Source of the DNA: Burkholderia pyrrocinia
GTDB taxonomy: Bacteria > Pseudomonadota > Gammaproteobacteria > Burkholderiales > Burkholderiaceae
Assembly (NCBI RefSeq): GCF_018417535.1
Contig: NZ_CP070979.1
Span: 1-64,000, forward strand
Length of the DNA: 64,000 nucleotides
Reading direction: 5' to 3'
Part shown: one piece after another, positions 55,036-62,986 of the stretch
How the letters are laid out: every line of letters begins with the position of its first letter
Numbering within the stretch: the first letter of the stretch is position 1
Position numbers and translations under genes: made by a program
The notes under the pieces: model-generated
What the model saw: only the letters and a program-made list of their open reading frames with translations
Databases searched by the model: none
What the model was told of the DNA's origin: nothing

Positions 55036-55860
55036 TCACAGGCTTCCCAGATCGCCACGGTGATACGCAGCGGTTGCGGCGTTCAGGCTCTCCTGGCTCG
55101 CGAAAGCCATGGGGCCATTCGAAAGAACGGGTTGATGCAACGGGCGGCCGATGAAAACCGCGACCTTGGCTCCGCCGGGTTTTCCGACGAGCTTGAATGT
55201 CGTCGCTTCGCTCGCAGCAGGAAGGATTGGAACCCCGAGGTTGTCCAGTCCGAAGGTCTGTCCATCCAGTTCCGCATTGCCAAAGATCGGCATGACGAAG
55301 GCCTGATGCCCTGCGGGCAACGGAACGTCCAGCGCCACGCCAGCGTCAAGCGAAATATCCAGCAATGTGACGTCGGTCGGCGGCACCAGCGGGGAGTGCA
55401 CGTCCCCGAAGTTGCCCAGGGGAACGCGAATCCGCACGCCAGGTTGCTGCGCCACCGGCACATCTCGAGCCGGCAGGGTCAGTGCGAATGGTGCGGCTTC
55501 CTGACGCTCTCGAGGTAGATTCACGAAAATCTGCAGAAGGTGGGTTGTACTACCCAAAACGGCAGGGTTCTCTTCATGGACCACACCACGCCCGGCTGCC
55601 GTCCAATGCAGGCCGCCTGGCTCGATCAGCACGCTGTTGCCCAACGAATCGCGGTTGGCAATACCCGTCTCCGAATCAAGGAACAGATAGGTGACCGCGG
55701 AAAAGCCAGCGTGTGGATGCGGCGGAAACGTTGGTTCGCTCATCCACGCATGGTCGACCCCCATGAAGGGATCAAGTAGCGCCTGATCTGCGCCGTGGAG
55801 GCGGTATGCCCGGAAATGGCTTCCGCGATTCGCGCGTTGCATGCGGGCGGTGGTGGTCAT
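55036..55860 (-). CDS. Pirin-family protein
   Basis: A 274-residue protein starting at ATG 55860 after AGGAGC. The N-terminal cupin carries the iron ligands: PPHPHAGFSAVTYLF with two His, LHWTAAGRGVVHEE with His and Glu. The C-terminal cupin is more divergent. Pirins of bacteria can be quercetin dioxygenases or regulators of central metabolism. The gene sits 10 bp after an Old Yellow Enzyme gene, in the same operon. The gene order is typical of electrophile-response clusters controlled by LysR or TetR regulators. Confidence 0.92.
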   Translation of the reverse strand: MTTTARMQRANRGSHFRAYRLHGADQALLDPFMGVDHAWMSEPTFPPHPHAGFSAVTYLFLDSETGIANRDSLGNSVLIEPGGLHWTAAGRGVVHEENPAVLGSTTHLLQIFVNLPRERQEAAPFALTLPARDVPVAQQPGVRIRVPLGNFGDVHSPLVPPTDVTLLDISLDAGVALDVPLPAGHQAFVMPIFGNAELDGQTFGLDNLGVPILPAASEATTFKLVGKPGGAKVAVFIGRPLHQPVLSNGPMAFASQESLNAATAAYHRGDLGSL

Positions 55861-55870
55861 GATTGGCTCC

Positions 55871-56938
55871 TCAGGCTGCTTCGGCAGCCAGCGTGGGATA
55901 GTCGATGTATCCCTTGGCGGTGGGCGGTGCAAAGAACGTATCGCGGTCAGGCGAGTTGAGGGCGGCGCCTTGGCGGAAGCGTTCCGGCAGGTCCGGGTTG
56001 GCAAGGAACGCGCTGCCGAATACCGTGGCATCGGCCTGGCCTGCGTCGAGCACGGCTTCGGCACTCTCCTGCGTCAAGCCGCTCCCGATCAGGTAGGCGC
56101 CATCGAACAGGGGGCGCAGCAGCGCGTGGTAGTCGACCTTCGTCCCGAACAGGGCGACATGCAGATAGGCCAGGCCCAGTCCGCGAAGTTTGTCGACGAG
56201 ATAGGTGTAGGTTTCCTGCGGCGCTGCATCCGTGATGCTGTTGTAGTTCATCTCCGGAGAAATCTTGATGCCGACACGGTCCGCCCCGGCTTCGGCGACC
56301 ATCGCGTCCAGCACCTCGAGCACGAAGCGGGCTCGGCCCTCGACCGAACCACCGTATTGATCGTGGCGCTGGTTGCTTCCCGACGACAGGAATTGTTCGG
56401 GCAGGTAACCAGATGCACCATGCAGTTCGACACCGTCGAAGCCAGCGTCGATTGCGCGGCGGGTGGCTTGGCGATACTGATCAATGACGCCGGCGATCTC
56501 ACTCAGGCCCAATGCGCGGGGTGTGACGAAGTCGACCTGGCCGGCGGGCGTCCAAGCCTGGCCTTCGGGTTTGATGGCAGACGGGGCGACTGGCGTGGCG
56601 CCATCGAGCAACGAAGGATGCGAGACCCGACCGCAATGCATCAACTGCATGAAGATGCGCCCGCCACGAGCGTGAACCGCCTCGGTCACCTTCTTCCACG
56701 CGGCGACCTGGGCGTCGGTCTCGATGCCCGGCGTATGCACGTAGCCCTTGCCCATGGCGGACGGAAACACGCCTTCCGAGATGATGAGACCGGCGCTGGC
56801 GCGCTGCGCGTAGTACGTGACGGTCATGTCGCTGGGAACACCATCGTCGCCAGCGCGGGACCGGGTCATCGGGGCCATCACAAGGCGGTTCGGCGCGACA
56901 TAGCGGCCAATGCGAACAGGGGTGAGAAGCTTGCTCAT
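55871..56938 (-). CDS. Old Yellow Enzyme family alkene reductase (NemA-like)
   Basis: A 355-residue FMN protein starting at ATG 56938 after AAGGA. It has the expected elements: LVMAPMTRSRA near the N-terminus, GRIFMQLMHCGRVSHPSLL, the active-site region GVELHGASGYLPEQFL (substrate-binding His), SNQRHDQYGGS, and the phosphate-binding GSAFLANPDLPERF. It reduces activated alkenes such as N-ethylmaleimide or nitroesters with NAD(P)H. It is the first gene of the operon with pirin and isochorismatase, divergent from a LysR gene that would normally control it. Confidence 0.93.
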   Translation of the reverse strand: MSKLLTPVRIGRYVAPNRLVMAPMTRSRAGDDGVPSDMTVTYYAQRASAGLIISEGVFPSAMGKGYVHTPGIETDAQVAAWKKVTEAVHARGGRIFMQLMHCGRVSHPSLLDGATPVAPSAIKPEGQAWTPAGQVDFVTPRALGLSEIAGVIDQYRQATRRAIDAGFDGVELHGASGYLPEQFLSSGSNQRHDQYGGSVEGRARFVLEVLDAMVAEAGADRVGIKISPEMNYNSITDAAPQETYTYLVDKLRGLGLAYLHVALFGTKVDYHALLRPLFDGAYLIGSGLTQESAEAVLDAGQADATVFGSAFLANPDLPERFRQGAALNSPDRDTFFAPPTAKGYIDYPTLAAEAA

Positions 56939-57071
56939 GTTTTTTCCTTGAACGTAGTAGGTGCGCAAACGTGGGTCCCAAGACCCTCCTGCCTGCCGTC
57001 TATCCCGACACGGTGAGGCGATGTACGTATTCTGGATTGCTTTTCCTGAGGGATAAAGATGGTAAATTGGC

Positions 57072-57082
57072 GATCATTGATC
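57072..57082. promoter_or_regulatory. Palindrome in the LysR/OYE divergent region
   Basis: GATCA-T-TGATC, a perfect 5-1-5 inverted repeat, lies 20 bp before the LysR start in the intergenic region. It may be part of the LysR site; no T-N11-A assignment is certain. Confidence 0.3.
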
Positions 57083-57101
57083 CATAAATGGCGCAATAAG
57101 C

Positions 57102-57980
57102 ATGGAACTGTTGAATGACATGGCCTTGTTTGTCGAGGTGGCCCATATACGCAGTTTTCGTGGCGCGGCGGAGGTCACGGGCATACCGAACTCGACCATC
57201 TCGAGGCGTATCAATGCCTTGGAGAAGGCGATCGGCCTGCGGCTTTTGCATCGAACCACGCGAAAAGTGGAGTTGACGGAGGCCGGCCAGCTTTACTAAG
57301 AGCGCTGCAAGCGGATCGTCGACGAGGCGAAGATCGCTCATGAACAGTTGGGCGAAATGCTTGCGCAGCCGAGCGGCACCTTGCGGGCATCGCTGCCAGT
57401 CGACTTTGCGACGATCTACATGGCGCCCCTGATCGCCGAGTTCGCGAGCCGATATCCGGGAATTACCTTTGACTTCGACCTAACCCCGCGGCGCGTGGAC
57501 CTAGTCACCGAGCCATTCGACGTTGCGATTCGTATGGGCGAGCCGACGGAGTCAAATCTCATTGCGCGCCTGTTGGCTCGATTGTCAGTGCAGGTCTATG
57601 CCTCACCGCGCTATCTCGAACTTTCTGGCGAACCGTCCCATCCTTCGGAACTGACAGGACACGAGTGCATTGGCTTTCCCAAAGCGGGAAAGTGGACGCT
57701 CCAGCGAGGTGAGGAAACCGTTGAGGTCGAGGTCGGAGGGAGGTTTCAGGTAAACAGCGTTGGCATGTTTCGACGATTGGCGACGCTGGACCTGGGCGTG
57801 GCCCTGCTGCCGGTGGAGATGGCCGAGGAAGATTTGGCAGCCGGCCGCCTGCGGAGAATTTTGCCCGAATGGCAGGCGAGAGCGACCCCGGTCTATGCGC
57901 TGACCGAAACCCGTTTGCTACCTGCGAAAACCCAGCGGTTTATCGAGTTTCTGCGAGAGCGGCTAGGTAAGGGAAATTGA
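57102..57980 (+). pseudogene. LysR-family regulator interrupted by one in-frame TAA
   Basis: The frame 57102-57980 would encode a complete LysR protein of 292 residues. The winged helix is at 1-60 (FRGAAEVTGIPNSTISRRINALEKAIG, in pieces). A C-terminal substrate domain follows (PLIAEFASRYPGITFDFDL ... AIRMGEPTESNLIARLLA). A single TAA at 57297-57299, after GQLY, replaces what is normally an aromatic codon (LYYERC). The rest of the frame is intact, so the lesion looks recent: one substitution. Downstream, ATG 57348 could start a separate effector-domain protein. It should control the divergent Old Yellow Enzyme operon. A sequencing error is possible. Confidence 0.88.
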
Positions 57981-58271
57981 GCATTGGTGTGTTTTGGACG
58001 CATTCGCCTCGAGGACACGGATAGGGTACAAGCCGTGCAAATTATCGGGTTTCGGCTGGCATGGAGAAAATCGCGTGGATCAAGGTCCGTTGTCATGCGG
58101 ATGGCGGACATTACCGCCGGTCCCCTAGAGGACCGCTTCGGGTCGGTTTGAGCCGGTCGCGGGCCGCCGGGATCGCAGCTGGCCGAGTCCGGCTGTAAGT
58201 CGGTCAATCAAGATGAACGTATAGAGATAATGGCCTGTTCCTACGATGCTCCTTGGGTCAACCCGCTGTCC
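57981..58271. other. Gene-free stretch
   Basis: This 291-bp interval has no convincing reading frame. It includes GC-rich pieces (58120-58195) vaguely similar to 58715-58790, both with CTGGCCGAG followed by CCGG-rich sequence, possibly remnants of one dispersed repeat. Confidence 0.4.
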
Positions 58272-58502
58272 TCAATATGGCGAGAGTGCGTAATCATCGT
58301 CAGGATAGCGTGTCTCCTCAGCCGGAGTCGGCGCCATGTCGGAGGGACCGGGCATGTCTGCGATGACATGCGCGCCTGTTAGCTCAGCCTGTTGGCTCAA
58401 GTTCGTGACGTGCGGAGAGGGTACCGCGCAGCCGAACAGTGCAAGCGATGTAGCTGCGATCACTACCAGTCGGAACCGGCTGTAGCATTTTTCGTCTTTC
58501 AT
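58272..58502 (-). CDS. Small lipoprotein
   Basis: A 76-residue protein with a signal sequence (RLVVIAATSLALFG) ending in a lipobox LFG-C, so it should be lipidated. The mature part is short, Pro-rich and acidic near the end (EETRYPDDDYAL). No family was recognised. It stands alone on the minus strand, and no strong ribosome site is seen upstream of ATG 58502. Confidence 0.55.
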   Translation of the reverse strand: MKDEKCYSRFRLVVIAATSLALFGCAVPSPHVTNLSQQAELTGAHVIADMPGPSDMAPTPAEETRYPDDDYALSPY

Positions 58503-58866
58503 ATCGAAAGCTATCGGTTTTTGGTGGGGCCTTAATGTATGACATCAACCAATATTTTTCGATCGATTCCTGGCTGATTACGCCTGTGGCGGAGAGTTTG
58601 TCAGAGTACTCGCGATAGACCAGCTCCGATGTCAGAAAATGCAAAAAACTGTTCCCTCGGCATTTTCTTTCCTCGGATCGATTGTTGACGTTCTAGGCAC
58701 GGAGATCGAGTGTCCCTTACTGGCCGAGCCCGGTCGGCGGCCATTGGGGGAGGCGGCCGACCGGCGGAAGCAACCCGTTTCGGCCAGTGAGTTTTCTCAG
58801 AAGCGGCCGTTCATATACCAAAATCGTTGGCCACCACCCTGCGATGACTGTTGTTGTGCCAACTCG
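58503..58866. other. Gene-free stretch between two lipoprotein genes
   Basis: The 364 bp hold short frames (58384-58644 minus, 58639-58881 plus) without family signatures or ribosome sites. GC-rich repeats around 58715-58790 resemble 58120-58195. Confidence 0.4.
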
Positions 58867-59676
58867 TTAGAACGGAGTTAAAAAATCATCTTTGCACACG
58901 TTATTTGCGTCTGTTTGAAGATTTTCTACGGCAGAGCCTTTTTCATATCTTTTGATTATCTCCTGTTGCCTGTCTTCTGGTAGGTTGACTCCGGGGACGT
59001 CCCGAGCCCCCTTGCGCGCGAGCCTAAAGAAGAGAAGATCCGTTGCCTCAAAGTCCCCCCCTTCCGATGCATCAAGAAGCAGTTGAGTGGTTGTGGGGTT
59101 CAGCATCGTCTGATCCTTGGGGGACGCGTTCCAGTAATCGTACTCTGCCAGCAAATACTGGGCGTGCGGCTCACCCAGTGCGGCCGCCTGTTTCAGCGCG
59201 GCCAGATCAGCCGCTGTCTTGGGTTGCCCCCGGTTGCTCTCCAGCGCGCCCCCGCGACAAACTGAGTAAGTCAGGGCGGGCGGATAGCCAGCAGCAATGG
59301 CCTTGTTCAAATATTCATTCGATTTATCCAGAACCGGCCGCGCGTTTGCCTGTACTTCCTCGTCGTAATTTGGCCTGAAGGGCGGTTCCTTGAAGGCATT
59401 GTCATTGATATGGAGTTCGTATTGTTGATGCCAAACACGCGCCATATTAAGCTGGGTGGAAGGATCGCCCGCCAAAGCTTGGGGGTCATATCTCTCAATC
59501 ATCCGGCGCAGGAGCACAGCATTGCGTTCTCTTTCGGCTTTCCAGGCTAATTTTTCTTCCTTTGTGGCGTGAGGTGGCCCCCCGGCCATCAGCATCGACG
59601 GCGAGCAGCCATTCAAAAACAGAACAGAAATCACTAAAGAGAAAGTGATCGCAGAACTTAATAAAAAAGCACGCAT
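58867..59676 (-). CDS. Lipoprotein with Sel1-like helical repeats
   Basis: A 269-residue protein. The signal sequence SSAITFSLVISVLFLNG-C has a lipobox LNG-C. The mature part is helical with Sel1/TPR-like features (KSNEYLNKAIAAGYPPALTY, LAALKQAAALGEPHAQYLLAEYDYWN), which mediate protein contacts. Its codon use is more AT-rich than the surroundings, suggesting transfer. It may be a periplasmic immunity-type lipoprotein, but no partner toxin is adjacent. The upstream 170 bp are AT-rich and probably hold its promoter. Confidence 0.7.
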   Translation of the reverse strand: MRAFLLSSAITFSLVISVLFLNGCSPSMLMAGGPPHATKEEKLAWKAERERNAVLLRRMIERYDPQALAGDPSTQLNMARVWHQQYELHINDNAFKEPPFRPNYDEEVQANARPVLDKSNEYLNKAIAAGYPPALTYSVCRGGALESNRGQPKTAADLAALKQAAALGEPHAQYLLAEYDYWNASPKDQTMLNPTTTQLLLDASEGGDFEATDLLFFRLARKGARDVPGVNLPEDRQQEIIKRYEKGSAVENLQTDANNVCKDDFLTPF

Positions 59677-59983
59677 CCGGATTCCACCGCTAAAAAATTT
59701 AAAGACACCAATACGCCTCGTCAGGTTAAGTAAACGATAGATTGTCAGCTATCTAGTTCACGATTTCGAATGTCCGCAACTGGCCGAGGCTGTGTGAAAA
59801 CGCATGCTGAATGCGACGTTATAAAAAATCAACCTGTCAGATCGCCTCCATCGCTGCATCGCCTGCGCGGCGGACGCATTGATTGGTGTTCCTCACATTC
59901 CAAGGTGTTCCGGATTCAGGCGAGCGTGCATTTTCACACATTCATCTGATGTTTAATCGATACCCAGACTTTCAGAACGGACC

Positions 59984-60025
59984 TGACATGTCCTGACAAT
60001 TTTTTGAGGGTTATTCCGCTACCTT
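59984..60025 (+). promoter_or_regulatory. TGACA direct-repeat promoter element of TPS locus B
   Basis: TGACA 59984-59988, TGTCC, TGACA 59994-59998, 21 bp to TACCTT (60020-60025); identical to the element of locus A. The upstream inverted half-site of locus A (CTGTCAG) has become CTTTCAG here. Confidence 0.65.
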
Positions 60026-60175
60026 CCGGTTTTGTACACGCAACGAATACGCGACCCCACGAGAGGACTTCGCCGTTGCACGTGACAAGGGGAGGTCGGC
60101 AAGGTGTGATCCGGTCGGCATGAGTAAATAACAGTCGCATCAGGCTTTCGCCTGCATGTGAGGGGAAGGTACGTC

Positions 60176-62080
60176 ATGAAGAATCGTTGGAATCTGATCG
60201 AGCCGAACAGGCAGTTTCCGGCCGCGCGTACGCGGGACGCCGTGGAGAAGGATCGGCGCAGCGCGGGATCGGCCGCGCCGTTCACGCTGCTCGCCATGGC
60301 GGTCGCCGTCGCGTTGACCGCCCGCCCGCATGTCGCGCACGCGGCGGAACCGGGCGAGTGGCCGGTCCAGGAGGCCAGGGCGCCGGCGCTGAAGGGGCTC
60401 ATCGTCGTGTCCCGCGATCTCACGAAGGCCACGTCAGCCGCTGCCGATATGCCGCCGCCCGCAAGCGCCACCGGCGATGCTTGCGCGGGTGCGAGCGCAT
60501 CGCCGGCGCCTGCCGCAGACCCGGCCCAGCCGAAGGAGCTCGATGGCGCCACGCTGCGCGAGGACCTGAAGCGCACCGGGCCGATCTCGATCGGCCCCGG
60601 CGTGCCGGTCGACGATCAGGCGGAACTCAAGGCGTTGCTCGAGCCGACCCTCGGCACGACGATCGGCCCGGACCTCGTGAAGTCGATCACGCAGAAGACC
60701 GTGGCCTACCTGAACCAGCATTCCGGCACGCTGGTCGACGTGTATTTCCCGCCGCAGAACTCGCCCGACGGCTACCTCGTGCTGGTCGTCGCGCCGGCGC
60801 GGCTGGGAAAGGTGGTCGCGAAGGGGCAGCAGCACACCGACGGCCAGGATCTTGCGTGCCACATCCAGCTGCGGCGCGGCGACCTCGTCAATACGAAGGT
60901 CATCGCGGACGATCTCGCATTCCTGAACCGTAATCCGTGGCGCCGCACCGATGTGGCGTTCGCGCCGGGCAGCGCCCCGGGCGAGACGGACGTCGTGCTG
61001 ACCACGGCGGACCAGCGTCCGGTACGTGTCTACGCGGGGCTGAGCAATGCCGGCACGCGGCTGACCGGGCTCGGCCGCTATACGGTCGGTTTCAACTGGG
61101 GCAGCCCGTTCGGCCTGTTCGACCACCAGTTCGACTTCAGCTATACGCAGGCAGATAGCGCGCGTCGTTTCAATCAGGAGTCCGTCGGTTATACGTTGCC
61201 ACTGGCCAATCACGACACGATCGCGTTGCGCGGCAGCCTGTCGCACACCGACGTGCCGCTCGAGGATGGGCAGTTCGAATCGCGCGGCCGCAACGCGATC
61301 CTGAGTGTGGAATGGTCTCATCCGCTCGGGATCAACCCGCTCGATCCGTTCGGCACGTATCCGGAGCTCTATGCGGGCCTCGAGTACAAGCGCATCGGCA
61401 ACACGCTGGCGTTCGGCGAGGTGCCGATCTCGAACGCGGTGCCGGAGGTGTTCCAGGGCTATGTAGGCTATCGCGGCGGCTGGTCGGATCGGTGGGGCCA
61501 CAACGATATCGACGGGCGCTTCACGTATTCGCCGGGCAATCTGTTCGGCTGGAACAACGACGAGACGTTCGACGCGTCGCGGCCGGGCTCACGCTCGCGC
61601 TACGCGCGCGCGAACCTCACCTACGACCGCTACATCGGATTGCCGCGCCAGTGGCAGTTCCATGCGCGCGTGGCCGGCCAGTTCACCAACCAGCCGTTGA
61701 TCGCGAGCGAACAGTTCGACGTGTCGGGTTCGTCGGCGGTGCGCGGCTATTACGAAGACACGCTGGTGACCGACCGTGGCGTGGTGCTGAACCTCGAGGT
61801 GCAGACGCCATACGTTCGCGTGCCGCTCGGCACGACGGAAGGCATCGCGCAGGGCGTGGTGTTCGCCGACCTGGGCCGCGGCTGGCACAAGAGCGAAATG
61901 ACCGACGCCGATCTGCGCAAGATCGGCACGACCTTCAATCTGGCGAGCGTCGGCGTCGGCGCGCGCTTCAACGTGAACCCGTACGTGACGCTGCGCGCGG
62001 ACGTCGGCTGGCGGCTGAGCGCGCTGGACGGCTCGCGCGGCGGCGCGATGGCCCATGTGTCGGCCGTCATTGCCTACTGA
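60176..62080 (+). CDS. TPS outer-membrane transporter TpsB, locus B
   Basis: A 634-residue protein almost identical to the one at 19800; the one amino-acid difference noticed is Lys for Arg near residue 23 (VEKDRR versus VERDRR), the other base changes seen being silent. The same signal segment, POTRA region, VRGY motif and barrel end are present. Such conservation suggests recent duplication or gene conversion. It should be able to export either TpsA protein, since the two TPS secretion domains are the same. Confidence 0.93.
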   Translation: MKNRWNLIEPNRQFPAARTRDAVEKDRRSAGSAAPFTLLAMAVAVALTARPHVAHAAEPGEWPVQEARAPALKGLIVVSRDLTKATSAAADMPPPASATGDACAGASASPAPAADPAQPKELDGATLREDLKRTGPISIGPGVPVDDQAELKALLEPTLGTTIGPDLVKSITQKTVAYLNQHSGTLVDVYFPPQNSPDGYLVLVVAPARLGKVVAKGQQHTDGQDLACHIQLRRGDLVNTKVIADDLAFLNRNPWRRTDVAFAPGSAPGETDVVLTTADQRPVRVYAGLSNAGTRLTGLGRYTVGFNWGSPFGLFDHQFDFSYTQADSARRFNQESVGYTLPLANHDTIALRGSLSHTDVPLEDGQFESRGRNAILSVEWSHPLGINPLDPFGTYPELYAGLEYKRIGNTLAFGEVPISNAVPEVFQGYVGYRGGWSDRWGHNDIDGRFTYSPGNLFGWNNDETFDASRPGSRSRYARANLTYDRYIGLPRQWQFHARVAGQFTNQPLIASEQFDVSGSSAVRGYYEDTLVTDRGVVLNLEVQTPYVRVPLGTTEGIAQGVVFADLGRGWHKSEMTDADLRKIGTTFNLASVGVGARFNVNPYVTLRADVGWRLSALDGSRGGAMAHVSAVIAY

Positions 62081-62115
62081 GGCTACCGAGCCTACCGAGA
62101 ACAAGGAAATCCATC

Positions 62116-62931
62116 ATGCTGACCATTCAACCCCCGTTCGGGTACCACTCGCTCAAGCCGCTGAATCGTGCGGATCATGTCCGGCTGCTGCAGCCGGGCG
62201 AATTGCCGCCGTTCGCGCGCGAGTCGCAGATCGTGCCGCTGAGCTTCAGCGAAGTCGTGGCGGCCGCGTGGCATTACCCGATCGTGTTCCTGCACGATGC
62301 GCAGACGGGCGGGCATACGCTGGCTGCGCTGCTGGGGCTCGCGCAGAACCACAACGCGTTCGGCGGCGACGCCGGCTGGGAGGCGGGGGCATACGTGCCG
62401 GCCTACGTCCGGCGCTATCCGTTCTGCATGGCGAGCGTGAACGTCGACGGCAAGGCCGATCCCGATCTGCTGGTGTGCGTCGAGGCCGATCGTGCATCGG
62501 CCGAGGGGGTCGACGGCGCCGAGCAGTTGTTCGATGCGGAGGGTCAGCCCGGTCCGCGATGGGCGGCGATCGAGGCGTTCCTGAAGGAATACGAAGCGGA
62601 CCTGGCGGCAAGCCGCGCGTTCACGCAGCGCCTCGCGGAACTCGATCTGCTCGAGCCGTTCACCGCGAATATCGTGCGGCCGGGGGACGCGGGCCAGTGC
62701 ACCGTCGGCGGTATGGTGCGTGTCAACGAGGCGCGCCTTGCGGCGCTCGACGCGGAGACTGTCGCGTCGCTGCACCGGAGCGGCCATCTGAGCCGCATCT
62801 ATATCCATCTCTTCTCGCTGCAGCGCTTTTACCGCCTTATCGAGCGTGAGGCCGAACAGGGTATCTACGCGGCCTCGACGCCGGCTGAAGAGGCGAAAGA
62901 CGTGGAGTCCGCCGCGGCCCCCACCTGCTGA
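62116..62931 (+). CDS. SapC-family protein, TPS locus B
   Basis: A 271-residue paralogue of the protein at 21740. Residues 1-210 are nearly identical. From about 62750 the C-terminal 60 residues diverge (SLHRSGHLSRIYIHLFSLQR then FYRLIEREAEQGIYAA) while keeping the same fold pattern, and the final tail is unrelated. The family is of unknown function. It is located between tpsB and tpsA as in locus A. Confidence 0.85.
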   Translation: MLTIQPPFGYHSLKPLNRADHVRLLQPGELPPFARESQIVPLSFSEVVAAAWHYPIVFLHDAQTGGHTLAALLGLAQNHNAFGGDAGWEAGAYVPAYVRRYPFCMASVNVDGKADPDLLVCVEADRASAEGVDGAEQLFDAEGQPGPRWAAIEAFLKEYEADLAASRAFTQRLAELDLLEPFTANIVRPGDAGQCTVGGMVRVNEARLAALDAETVASLHRSGHLSRIYIHLFSLQRFYRLIEREAEQGIYAASTPAEEAKDVESAAAPTC

Positions 62932-62986
62932 GCACACCGCTTCCACGTCACAGCAGCAACGCCAGAAAAAAACCAAGGAATACGCC

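Larger units (their letters stand above)
59847..62749 (+). repeat. Long direct repeat, TPS locus B, block 1
   Basis: Second copy of 19471-22373 (offset 40,376 bp). Both copies have the same orientation, so recombination between them would delete or duplicate the 40 kb in between. Confidence 0.95.
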
